Part shown: piece after piece, positions 28,896-35,028 of the stretch
How positions within the stretch are numbered: the first letter of the stretch is position 1
Layout of the letters: every line of letters starts with the position of its first letter
Assembly: GCA_045807765.1 (NCBI GenBank)
Contig: JBJMGU010000279.1
Location: 1-35,028, forward strand
Origin: DATENM01 sp045807765
GTDB taxonomy: Bacteria; Acidobacteriota; Blastocatellia; UBA7656
Direction: 5' to 3'
Length of the DNA: 35,028 bases
The notes under the pieces: generated by a model
Databases searched by the model: none
The model's input: only the letters and a program-made list of their open reading frames with translations
Told to the model about the DNA's origin: nothing
Position numbers and translations under genes: made by a program

Positions 28896-29281
28896 CGCCC
28901 TTCCTTTCTGGCGCGCTCGATCATCTCAGACAGGCGGTCGAGCTCGGCGTCACTCAGCCGGGCGCGCGACATATCAAGCAAAGCGGCGACCGCCTGCTCT
29001 GCCGAGTTGTCGAAAAAGGTTTGCAGCAATTGCTTCATCGCCGACTGCCGCGCCCGCTCGCGCGACAGCGTCGGCAGGAAAACGTAGCGCGGCCCGTCCT
29101 GCTCGTGGCGCAGGTAGCCCTTCTCTTCAAGCAGCCTCAGCATGGCGCGCACCGCCGAATAGCCTGGCGGCTGCGGGATATCCTCCAGCACCTCGGCGGC
29201 GGTCGCCCGCCCCTTGCTGTAGATGACATCCATGATTTGCCGTTCGCGGCGGCTCAGATGGGCATGCGGATTCTTGGTCAT
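28892..29281 (-). CDS. BlaI/MecI/CopY-family transcriptional repressor
   Basis: Winged-helix repressor of 129 residues. The DNA-binding domain is LSRRERQIMDVIYSKGRATAAEV to YSAVRAMLRLLEEKGYL and the wing VFLPTLSRERA, followed by a dimerisation helix LLQTFFDNSAEQAVAALLD. In the family, signal-activated M56 protease causes cleavage and derepression. The gene start has a GAGG SD and two dyad operators upstream (29309-29326 and 29353-29370). It overlaps the M56 gene by four bases. No beta-lactamase gene is nearby, so regulation of cell-envelope or other functions is more likely than antibiotic resistance. Confidence 0.93.
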   Translation of the reverse strand: MTKNPHAHLSRRERQIMDVIYSKGRATAAEVLEDIPQPPGYSAVRAMLRLLEEKGYLRHEQDGPRYVFLPTLSRERARQSAMKQLLQTFFDNSAEQAVAALLDMSRARLSDAELDRLSEMIERARKEGR

Positions 29282-29308
29282 CGGCTCGATTCCTCGCTTG
29301 CGATCAAG

Positions 29309-29326
29309 GTGCTATTTTTTTAGCAT
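29309..29326. promoter_or_regulatory. Operator 1 of the BlaI-type repressor
   Basis: Dyad GTGCTA-N6-TAGCAT with a T6 centre, one mismatch from perfect symmetry. It covers the -10 of the repressor promoter, so binding would block transcription. Confidence 0.7.
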
Positions 29327-29345
29327 AGCAGCGCCGGCCTGTCAA
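29317..29345 (-). promoter_or_regulatory. Promoter of the BlaI/M56 operon
   Basis: On the reverse strand, a perfect TTGACA (29340-29345) and TAAAAA (29317-29322, 4 of 6) with a 17-base spacer. The -10 lies inside operator 1, and operator 2 sits just upstream of the -35, an autoregulatory layout. Confidence 0.65.
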
Positions 29346-29352
29346 TCACAAA

Positions 29353-29370
29353 GTGCTATTTTTTTAGCAC
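29353..29370. promoter_or_regulatory. Operator 2 of the BlaI-type repressor
   Basis: A perfect dyad GTGCTA-N6-TAGCAC with a T6 centre. It is centred 44 bases from operator 1, about four helical turns, so two dimers could sit on the same face. Confidence 0.7.
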
Positions 29371-29479
29371 AGCGACTCAACCGGCGGCGGCGGGCGAAAG
29401 TTCCGGCAAACTGCCGCCGGTCGCTCGACAGCGGCCTGAGCAATATGAATGCGGCGGCGGCGTTGAATCCGAAGAGAAC

Positions 29480-29758
29480 TCGAAGCTGTTCTATGCGGCG
29501 ACGGTAGGCAGCGGCATCGTTCAACAACAGATCACTAGGCCGGAGATTTTTTCCGGGGCGTTCGATGCGCCGAAAAAGCTCAACCTCGGCGGTCGCACCC
29601 TTAGCGATGTGGTTCGCGTGATGGTCAACGGTACGGATCGCTCTGACTTCATCGTCAGCGTGTCAGAGAACGGCGTTCAGCTCAAGGGCAAGGCAAAGAA
29701 GCTCGGCCTCAAGTCGGGCAGTAACAGCATCGTGGTGATCAATTCAAAAGCCAGGTGA
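29480..29758 (+). pseudogene. C-terminal remnant of an Ig/IPT-like domain protein
   Basis: An open forward frame without any start codon ends at TGA 29756-29758. It encodes recognisable beta-domain sequence (LNLGGRTLSDVVRVMVNGTD, then FIVSVSENGVQLKGKAKK and LKSGSNSIVVINSKA), resembling the C-terminal Ig/IPT-like domain common in secreted acidobacterial proteins. The frame remains open upstream to the operator region but is low-complexity there. The usual terminal strand is missing, so it is probably a leftover of a lost gene. The rest of 29371-29832 shows nothing else. Confidence 0.5.
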
Positions 29759-29832
29759 GCAACGTCTTCTCACTCACGTTTTGACCAGCCGCGTCGCCGG
29801 ATGATGAAGGCGGTGATTCACCTGATCCCGGC

Positions 29833-30708
29833 TCACACGACCAGCGTGTAGCCGGGATCAATCTTTTGGTACTCGAGCATGATCTCGTGAATATCGTAGG
29901 GGTTCGTTTGGATGCCGGTCAGGCGGTGGCTGACCACTTGAAAGATGTGCTCAATGCCCTGGGCATCGTCCATGTCAATGTCGGCCATCATAGCCGCGGT
30001 CGCTGCATTGCGTGAGAAGGTCAGTTGCAGATTGCCATAGTGATCCGGCGTCTTGAAACTGTCGACCGGCGAGAAGCCCGGCAGCGGCGTATGCAGGACA
30101 TCGGGCACCGAGTGGAACAGATCACTGAAGACGCTGTTCTGCGTTTCGTCATGCAGGGCCGTCTGCACGTTGGCAAAGACACGGTCGCCAATCAGCCGCA
30201 TGAGCGACGTGACGTAGGACAAGACATTGCGCCCATTCTGGAAGACCGTATGTTGCATCTTACTCCCCAGGTTCAGCAGGCAAGCTTTGCGCGGGTCGTC
30301 GAGGGCGTCGTAGAGCGCCTGGCCGCGCTGCCCCTCGTGAGTTTCGAGCGTCGAGTTTTCCAGCACCGTCTTGAGGTCAGTCGGCAGCGCCGCATACGCC
30401 GGCGCAACGATCCCTGTGACCTTTTGCGGGTCAACGGGGAAGACAAAAAACTGGTTGCTGACTTTCTCCTCATCGATCCGCACGAACCGGCTCACCGGGC
30501 GGTAGCGGGTCGGGAACACTTGCACCTGGTGGATGCCGTTTTGCGTGCTGTCGAGGCCGGTGATCTGGAAGATTTTGGTGGCGTCGAAGCCGCGCTTTTC
30601 TGCGCCGCTGTTCAAGACGAGATGGCGCACAAAGACGTCGGCCTTATCTTTGATGCGGTTGCCGTAAACGTCAACTAGCTGAAGCTTCAAGGTTCCGGTT
30701 CCACTCAT
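29833..30708 (-). CDS. Conserved-looking protein of unknown function, partner of the GMC oxidoreductase
   Basis: Soluble protein of 291 residues that I do not recognise. The start MSGTGTLKLQLVDVYGN (ATG 30708) has GGAGGA at 8-base spacing; a second ATG two codons earlier is too close to it, and longer forms lack an SD. The first 100 residues look like a beta-sandwich (LQLVDVYGNRIKD, VFVRHLVLNSG, IHQVQVFPTRYR). The rest is mixed helical with DALDDPRKACLLNLGSKM, HYGNLQLTFSR and a closing DIHEIMLEYQKIDPGYTLVV. No signal peptide or membrane segment is seen. It follows the GMC oxidoreductase gene by 104 bases on the same strand and is probably cotranscribed. Confidence 0.7.
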   Translation of the reverse strand: MSGTGTLKLQLVDVYGNRIKDKADVFVRHLVLNSGAEKRGFDATKIFQITGLDSTQNGIHQVQVFPTRYRPVSRFVRIDEEKVSNQFFVFPVDPQKVTGIVAPAYAALPTDLKTVLENSTLETHEGQRGQALYDALDDPRKACLLNLGSKMQHTVFQNGRNVLSYVTSLMRLIGDRVFANVQTALHDETQNSVFSDLFHSVPDVLHTPLPGFSPVDSFKTPDHYGNLQLTFSRNAATAAMMADIDMDDAQGIEHIFQVVSHRLTGIQTNPYDIHEIMLEYQKIDPGYTLVV

Positions 30709-30812
30709 CGTCATTCTCCTCCGTACCGGCACGGCCCGGATCAAGCGCCGGGCCATGCCGCCCGTCGAACTTACCGGCGATTGCTTCACTCACCATGCCC
30801 CAAGGCGGAGAT

Positions 30813-32609
30813 TCACGGCAGTGCCTTGTTCACAGTTTTGATGGCTTGCGCGGCGATTGTCAGTGTCGGGTTGGCGACCAGTGCGCCGGGGATGGCCGAG
30901 CCATCAACGACGTACAGCCCCGGCAGGGTGTCGGTGGCCCCCTGCGACTTACTCCCATCAAATACGCGGCCAAACTCATCGACCACCCCGTCGGCATTGT
31001 TCGGCGTCGGCCCGGTGGCAATCGGGCAGCCGCCGAGCGGGTGGGTGATCGTCAGCTTGCGGTTGGCGAAGCCGCTCCACAGCGGGAACGGCACGTACCT
31101 GCCGCCCATCGCCTCGGCAATCGCCTTTTGCAGCGTCTCAATCCTCTGGAAGACCGGGTTGTTAGCAATTGGCTGATCCCAGTCCACCTGTATCTGATCG
31201 TGGTCGAGAAAGATTTTGCCGCTCGCGTCATCCTCGCCCATCGAATTGAAGAAGAAGATGTTGGCGACCATCTCCGCTTCGGTCTTGAAACTGTTTGGGT
31301 CTTTGGTATTCGGGATCATCGGGAAGAGGTTGCTGAGGTCGGGCAACACCTTGAACATCCAGGAGAATTTCATCTTGCCGAGGAAGTTGTCGCGCTGGGC
31401 GGCGTTGTCCAGGGCTTGTAGCGCCGTGCTGGCGATGGCCGCAAACATGGCGGGGATGGCGCAGTCTTCGATGGCGATGTGGGAGCCATCAAACTTGATA
31501 TGTAGGTGCGACGTGTTAATCGGGCCGCGCGTGCTGTAGACGGGCAGCGCCGTCCCGACCACGAAGCCCCCGAAGTCGCCGTTGGTCGAGAAGTGCGAGC
31601 CAAGCCTCTGGCTCAGTTGCAGCCCGCCTTTGTCGCGCGAGCGCAGCAGAATTTCGGTCGTCCCCAGCGTGCCGCCGCCGAGGAAGACCATCGGCGCGTC
31701 GACGTCTTTATGGTCGCCGCCATCGCGCCGGTCTTCGTAGCGCACGCGGTAGCCGGTCTGCGTCCGCTTGATGTCGAGCGCTTTGGTCAGCGGCATCAGC
31801 GTCACCCCGGAATTCGGGTCTGAGAACAGCCGCTGGTAGAGCGTCTTGTTCAGGGTGTGGCGGGCGGCGGGCAGGCAGCCGAGGATGCAGCGCCCCTGGC
31901 GTTCGCAGTGGGTGTGGGTCTTGGCGCCATCGCCCGACGAATGATGTTGTGCGTCTTCCGTGTATTCGATCACCGAAAGGTCGAGCGGCTGCCAGGGGAT
32001 CTGGATGCCGAGTTTCTGGCCCACTTTCTCGGCGGCGTCGCGCAGCGCGCGGCTGCGATCAAGGTAGAGGTAATCGTCCGTGCCGAGGTTGGTGACGTCG
32101 CGGTTCGGCAGCGGGATTTTGGTGACAATCTTATTGAGCTTGCCGCGGTAATCTTGCATCCAGGCGTAGGCCGCCTGATACTCCGGGTCGCCGAGGTTGA
32201 GGCCGAGGCCTTGCAGCACCTCCGCCTCGGGGCGCAAGGTCACGTTTGAATAGATCAGCGAGCCGCCGCCGACGCCACTGGCGGTGAGGATGTCTGCTTG
32301 CTTGAAGATCGAATACTGGTAGAGGCCGTCTTTGTTGAAGTCGCTGCGCAGCGCGGCGAAGAAATCCAACAACCCCTCCTTGTGATCAGGGCGCGGCCAG
32401 TACTGCACCGGCTGGTTGTTCTGTTTGACCCACTCCGGGATAGGTAGCTTCGCCGACTGCGGCGGCTTGCCGAGTTTCTCCGGCGTCACCCACCAGGTGC
32501 CGCGCTCCAGCATCAGGACTTTCTTGCCTTTCAGCGCCAGCCGGGTGGCCGCAATGGTGGCCCCGAATCCTGTGCCAATGACAATCGCATCATAGTTCGT
32601 GCTGCTCAT
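30813..32609 (-). CDS. GMC family FAD-dependent oxidoreductase (cholesterol oxidase-like)
   Basis: Flavoenzyme of 598 residues that oxidises an alcohol group. The FAD-binding Rossmann motif IGTGFGATIAATRLALKG is at 11-28, then LERGTWW, the second FAD segment ASGVGGGSLIYSN (110-122), the cysteine loop Cys235/Cys241/Cys245 followed by HTLNKTLYQR, and the C-terminal catalytic ITHPLGGC (His523) with LYVVDGSAIPGALVANP. This arrangement is typical of the cholesterol oxidase/steroid branch of GMC enzymes; the true substrate is not evident. No twin-arginine signal is seen. The ATG at 32609 has a perfect AAGGAGG SD. It leads a two-gene unit with the unknown gene downstream. Confidence 0.88.
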   Translation of the reverse strand: MSSTNYDAIVIGTGFGATIAATRLALKGKKVLMLERGTWWVTPEKLGKPPQSAKLPIPEWVKQNNQPVQYWPRPDHKEGLLDFFAALRSDFNKDGLYQYSIFKQADILTASGVGGGSLIYSNVTLRPEAEVLQGLGLNLGDPEYQAAYAWMQDYRGKLNKIVTKIPLPNRDVTNLGTDDYLYLDRSRALRDAAEKVGQKLGIQIPWQPLDLSVIEYTEDAQHHSSGDGAKTHTHCERQGRCILGCLPAARHTLNKTLYQRLFSDPNSGVTLMPLTKALDIKRTQTGYRVRYEDRRDGGDHKDVDAPMVFLGGGTLGTTEILLRSRDKGGLQLSQRLGSHFSTNGDFGGFVVGTALPVYSTRGPINTSHLHIKFDGSHIAIEDCAIPAMFAAIASTALQALDNAAQRDNFLGKMKFSWMFKVLPDLSNLFPMIPNTKDPNSFKTEAEMVANIFFFNSMGEDDASGKIFLDHDQIQVDWDQPIANNPVFQRIETLQKAIAEAMGGRYVPFPLWSGFANRKLTITHPLGGCPIATGPTPNNADGVVDEFGRVFDGSKSQGATDTLPGLYVVDGSAIPGALVANPTLTIAAQAIKTVNKALP

Positions 32610-32943
32610 TAGAAACCTCCTTCGGCGGGTAGTTGAGACTTGCCAAGATTCCTATGGGAATGGGAATTTGCACAAACCGCATGCCGGTGCATGCGAGCGA
32701 GTGGATTTTTCTGAACTGCGCGAATTAGATCGCCAGGGCGCATTCTCTACCCATTCTGTAAATAATGCAACCCTTATCTGATGTTCGCACCGCAACCGAA
32801 CGATCCAATAAAAAGTTAGGTAGCGCATCATACATTCGCGCTGATGGCTGACCGCAGCGGTTTTGGCTCGCGCATTCCCGCCCGGTTCGTGTTATCATAA
32901 TCCCCGCACGAACCGCTAATCCCATGTCCCGATCCAGGCAATT
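32610..32943. other. Divergent intergenic region before the GMC and VWFA genes
   Basis: 334 bases without a gene. It holds GCATGC-CGGT-GCATGC at 32679-32694, two palindromic hexamers forming a possible operator 70 bases upstream of the GMC start. A TATCAT/CATAAT pair near 32893-32901 could be the -10 for the VWFA gene, without a clear -35. Nothing else stands out. Confidence 0.45.
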
Positions 32944-33966
32944 ATGTACCAGGCAATCTCGCTTCTTACGGCTTTCGTTATCGCTTTATCCAGTCCCATA
33001 ACCCAGCAATTGGCACCTCCTGCGCCTGCCGACGACCAGTCGCTCCGTCTGCGCACAGACCTCGTGCTGGTTGACGTGCTGCCGGTGCAGCGCAAGACCA
33101 GTCGCGTCGTCAATGGGTTGAAGAAGGACGACTTCACGGTCTATGAAGACGGGGTCAAACAGGCGGTCAGTTATTTCAGCCGCGACACCCTGCCGGTGTC
33201 GGTAGTCCTGCTGGTTGACCGCGCCGGCTGCGTCAATCCGTTCAACGAGCAGATTCGCGACGCCACCGCGAAAGCCATCAATCACCTGAAGCCGACCGAC
33301 GAAGTCGCCATCATGACGTTTTCGAATAAGGTCAAGCTCTTTCAACCCTTCACCCGCGACCGCCGCCTGATCACCGACAAAATCAGCACCGTCGAGCGCC
33401 AGCACGAAAGCGAGCAGCATTACTTTAACCAGGCCATCTATGAAGCCAGCGAATACATGAAGAAAGCCGCGAACCCCGCGGGGCGCCGCGCCATCATCGT
33501 GCTGACGAGCCTGGAAGCGGCGATTGACTTCTCAAAGATTTCTGAGAAAGAGGCGCTGCTGTCGGTGCTGGAATCGGGTGCGACGGTGTCGGGGATTTTG
33601 ATTGAAACGCTCGGCGGGCGCTTCGAGCAGGCGATTCGCGGCAAGCCGACTTCGTTCCTGCGCATCTTCAAACTGCGGTCGGGCAGCATGAAGATGTTTG
33701 TCGAAGAGACCGGCGGCGAGTTGACCGGCGCACCGCCCGACAAGATAGATGAAACGATCAATCGCGTTGTGGATAACGTCGCCGCGAGTTATTCGTTGGC
33801 CTACACCTCGACGAACACGACGCGCGACGGCAAGCGGCGCAAGGTGCGCATCGAGATTTCGCCGGAAGTCGAAAAGCGCGAAGGCCGCGTCAGCGTGCTG
33901 GCGCGCCGCAGCTACGTCGCCGCGAAAGAGCCGAACGCCGCCGACGCCAAGCCGGCGACGAAATAG
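32944..33966 (+). CDS. Secreted VWFA-related domain protein (acidobacterial type)
   Basis: Exported protein of 340 residues of the VWFA-related family expanded in Acidobacteriota; role unknown. A signal peptide covers about residues 1-22 (MYQAISLLTAFVIALSS). The lead-in LRLRTDLVLVDVLPVQRKTS, then VVNGLKKDDFTVYEDGVKQ, is the family hallmark. The von Willebrand A fold starts at PVSVVLLVDRAG. The metal site is degenerate: Asp92 is kept but the two serines of DxSxS are Ala94 and Cys96. The later segments EVAIMTFSNKVKL, RRAIIVLTS and YSLAYTSTN with a basic strand end the domain. The SD (AGG) is weak. Confidence 0.85.
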   Translation: MYQAISLLTAFVIALSSPITQQLAPPAPADDQSLRLRTDLVLVDVLPVQRKTSRVVNGLKKDDFTVYEDGVKQAVSYFSRDTLPVSVVLLVDRAGCVNPFNEQIRDATAKAINHLKPTDEVAIMTFSNKVKLFQPFTRDRRLITDKISTVERQHESEQHYFNQAIYEASEYMKKAANPAGRRAIIVLTSLEAAIDFSKISEKEALLSVLESGATVSGILIETLGGRFEQAIRGKPTSFLRIFKLRSGSMKMFVEETGGELTGAPPDKIDETINRVVDNVAASYSLAYTSTNTTRDGKRRKVRIEISPEVEKREGRVSVLARRSYVAAKEPNAADAKPATK

Positions 33967-34002
33967 ATAACCTAGTGCCGCGTCCAATCTGCCGGTTCGT
34001 GA

Positions 34003-34011
34003 TGGTACAAT
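34003..34011 (+). promoter_or_regulatory. Extended -10 promoter of the HAD gene
   Basis: TGG-TACAAT at 34003-34011 is an extended -10 element (TGn plus 5 of 6 of TATAAT) with no good -35. Transcription would begin near 34018, about 36 bases before the ATG. Confidence 0.45.
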
Positions 34012-34053
34012 CGTTCTGAACAGGCTAAAGAAAGGAAGCAGCATTCACATTCT

Positions 34054-34701
34054 ATGAGTCAACCCGAAGGCCGGAAGCCTGCCATCGTCTTTGACTTCGG
34101 CGGCGTCTTGATCGATTGGAATCCGCGCTATCTTTACCAGAAATTATTCACCGACGACGCCGAAGCGATGGAGCGCTTCCTCGACGAAATCGGTTTTGTC
34201 GAATGGAATCTGGAACAGGACAGGGGCCGCCCCTTCGCCGTCGCTGTCACAGAACTGAGCGAGCGCTTTCCGCACCACGCCGACTTCATCAGGGCGTATG
34301 ATGAGCGATGGGAAGAATCTATTGGTGGCGCGATTGAGCCGACCGTCGCCATGCTCGGCGCGTTGAAGCAGGCTGGCTATCCGCTCTACGGCTTGAGCAA
34401 CTGGGCGGCAGAAACCTTCCGCCGCATCCGTTACCGCTTCCCTTTCATGGATTGGTTTGACGACATCGTGCTGTCGGGCGATGTGCAGATCATCAAGCCT
34501 GACCGACGCATCTACGCCATCCTGCTTGAGCGCATTGGGCGGCCCGCCGCCGAGTGTCTCTTCATTGACGACTCAGAAGCCAACATCGCCGTCGCCGAGC
34601 AGCTAGGCTTCGAGACAATCCTTTTCAAATCACCTGAACAGTTAAAAGATGAGTTGACGGCGCGCGGGCTCTTGCCGACCGATGCCCTGGCGTCACGCTA
34701 A
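34054..34701 (+). CDS. HAD superfamily hydrolase, subfamily IA
   Basis: Cytoplasmic phosphatase or haloacid dehalogenase-like enzyme of 215 residues. HAD motif I is VFDFGGVLIDWN, where Gly-Gly replaces the usual second Asp two positions on (DFGG instead of DxD), as in dehalogenase-like and epoxide hydrolase N-terminal HAD proteins. Motif II is LYGLSNWA, motif III the lysine in IIKPD, and motif IV FIDDSEANI. The DFGGVL form suggests activity on a non-phosphate substrate is possible; the substrate cannot be deduced. A GGAAG SD lies about 18 bases before the ATG, which is long. Confidence 0.88.
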   Translation: MSQPEGRKPAIVFDFGGVLIDWNPRYLYQKLFTDDAEAMERFLDEIGFVEWNLEQDRGRPFAVAVTELSERFPHHADFIRAYDERWEESIGGAIEPTVAMLGALKQAGYPLYGLSNWAAETFRRIRYRFPFMDWFDDIVLSGDVQIIKPDRRIYAILLERIGRPAAECLFIDDSEANIAVAEQLGFETILFKSPEQLKDELTARGLLPTDALASR

Positions 34702-34714
34702 ACCGGCTTTGCGG

Positions 34715-34738
34715 TTGTATGATTCTTGCGCCATACAA
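34715..34738 (+). terminator. Possible terminator after the HAD gene
   Basis: A 7-bp stem TTGTATG/CATACAA (34715-34721 with 34732-34738) with a 10-base loop, followed after 10 bases by GTTTTAATTT. The stem is AU-rich and the T run is not adjacent. Confidence 0.35.
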
Positions 34739-34887
34739 TCAGCCTTCGTTTTAATTTAAGACAAGCGATGTGGCCATCCAGAGACAAATCGCTAGAGGAG
34801 GCAAGGTGTTCGACATGGCACATCAAGTGCCTTAGAACGCGGCGGGACATCGTGAGGATTTGAAGTCAATGTTGGAGGGAACTCTTC

Positions 34888-35010
34888 ATGGAAGGTCCTG
34901 CGCGCGGTTGTCTCGCCGGTTTAATCTCATGGAAGCTCGGCGGCGGGCTGTTCTCTACGATCCTTATCTTTATCCTCGTCTACTGGCTGCTCGGCCATGT
35001 TCATTGCTGA
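34888..35010 (+). CDS. Small single-pass membrane protein (40 residues)
   Basis: Short gene with a good SD (GGAGG at 34874-34878, 9 bases before ATG 34888). The product has an N-terminal part with two cysteines (MEGPARGCLAGLISWKLGGG) followed by one hydrophobic helix (FSTILIFILVYWLLGH) and a terminal cysteine. Composition and start signal support a real small membrane protein. The Gly-Gly-Gly turn before an Ile/Leu-rich helix ending in YWLLG looks like a conserved small-protein pattern, but I cannot name a family. The leader from 34702 is 186 bases and contains a mini frame of six codons (34815-34835) after a strong AGGAGG. Confidence 0.6.
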   Translation: MEGPARGCLAGLISWKLGGGLFSTILIFILVYWLLGHVHC

Positions 35011-35028
35011 AGAAAGAAGTCAGGAGTC

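Noticed and set aside
28892..29281. Beta-lactam resistance locus
   Set aside because: The repressor and M56 protease resemble BlaI/BlaR1, but there is no beta-lactamase or penicillin-binding sensor domain here.

Overview
The window looks like chromosomal DNA of a GC-rich Acidobacteriota bacterium, most likely class Blastocatellia. This is inferred from gene content: a VWFA-related secreted protein of the acidobacterial type, a BlaI/M56 regulatory pair, an Ig/IPT-like protein remnant, the tig-clpP-clpX-lon-engB order, and GTG/TTG starts. No phage, plasmid, insertion sequence or CRISPR array is visible. It is mostly a housekeeping region with several accessory pockets.

Layout. 1-3486: an RpoD-type sigma factor (5' end outside the window) faces a reverse-strand block of rnz, acpS and a B12-binding MerR-like regulator that keeps the CarH photoreceptor residues. 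3539-5342: a promoter with a structured leader, a small PD-(D/E)XK-like protein and hpt. 5339-7152: modB-modC on the reverse strand without modA; the modC and hpt stop codons interlock. 7328-11533: a secreted PQQ-like beta-propeller protein with a long leader, a strong terminator, then malQ with a near-consensus promoter. 11685-13862: nuoA-nuoB followed by a MidA/NDUFAF7-type methyltransferase, i.e. two complex I subunits beside a putative complex I assembly factor. 14056-22624: tRNA-Leu(UAG) and the protein quality-control run tig, clpP, clpX, lon, engB, then rho. 22743-24893: a secreted prolyl oligopeptidase. 25073-29370: a BlaI repressor, an M56 (BlaR1-like) membrane protease and a secreted HEAT-repeat protein, with paired operators. 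29480-32609: a gene remnant, a protein of unknown function and a GMC oxidoreductase. 32944-35010: a VWFA-related protein, a HAD hydrolase and a 40-residue membrane peptide gene not previously called because of its size.

The two most unusual observations are these. First, the M56 protease carries no beta-lactam sensor; its C-terminal part is a Pro/Ala linker plus five 31-residue HEAT repeats, and the downstream secreted protein carries seven repeats with the same period and the same Leu-Met-Arg / Asp-Val tail. This suggests a duplicated cassette and a proteolytic signalling module with a HEAT-based sensor or partner. Second, five intergenic spacers contain inverted repeats whose arms are built of degenerate 7-nt units, each spacer with its own heptamer. 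In two of them the arms differ by exactly one heptamer. They lie between essential genes, sometimes extend into gene ends, and one has five G4 runs able to form a quadruplex.

Start codons were revised where promoters, Shine-Dalgarno (SD) sites or signal peptides required it (acpS, the propeller protein, malQ, clpP, lon, engB, rho, the HEAT protein and the unknown protein). All functional calls come from reading motifs; no database search was possible.
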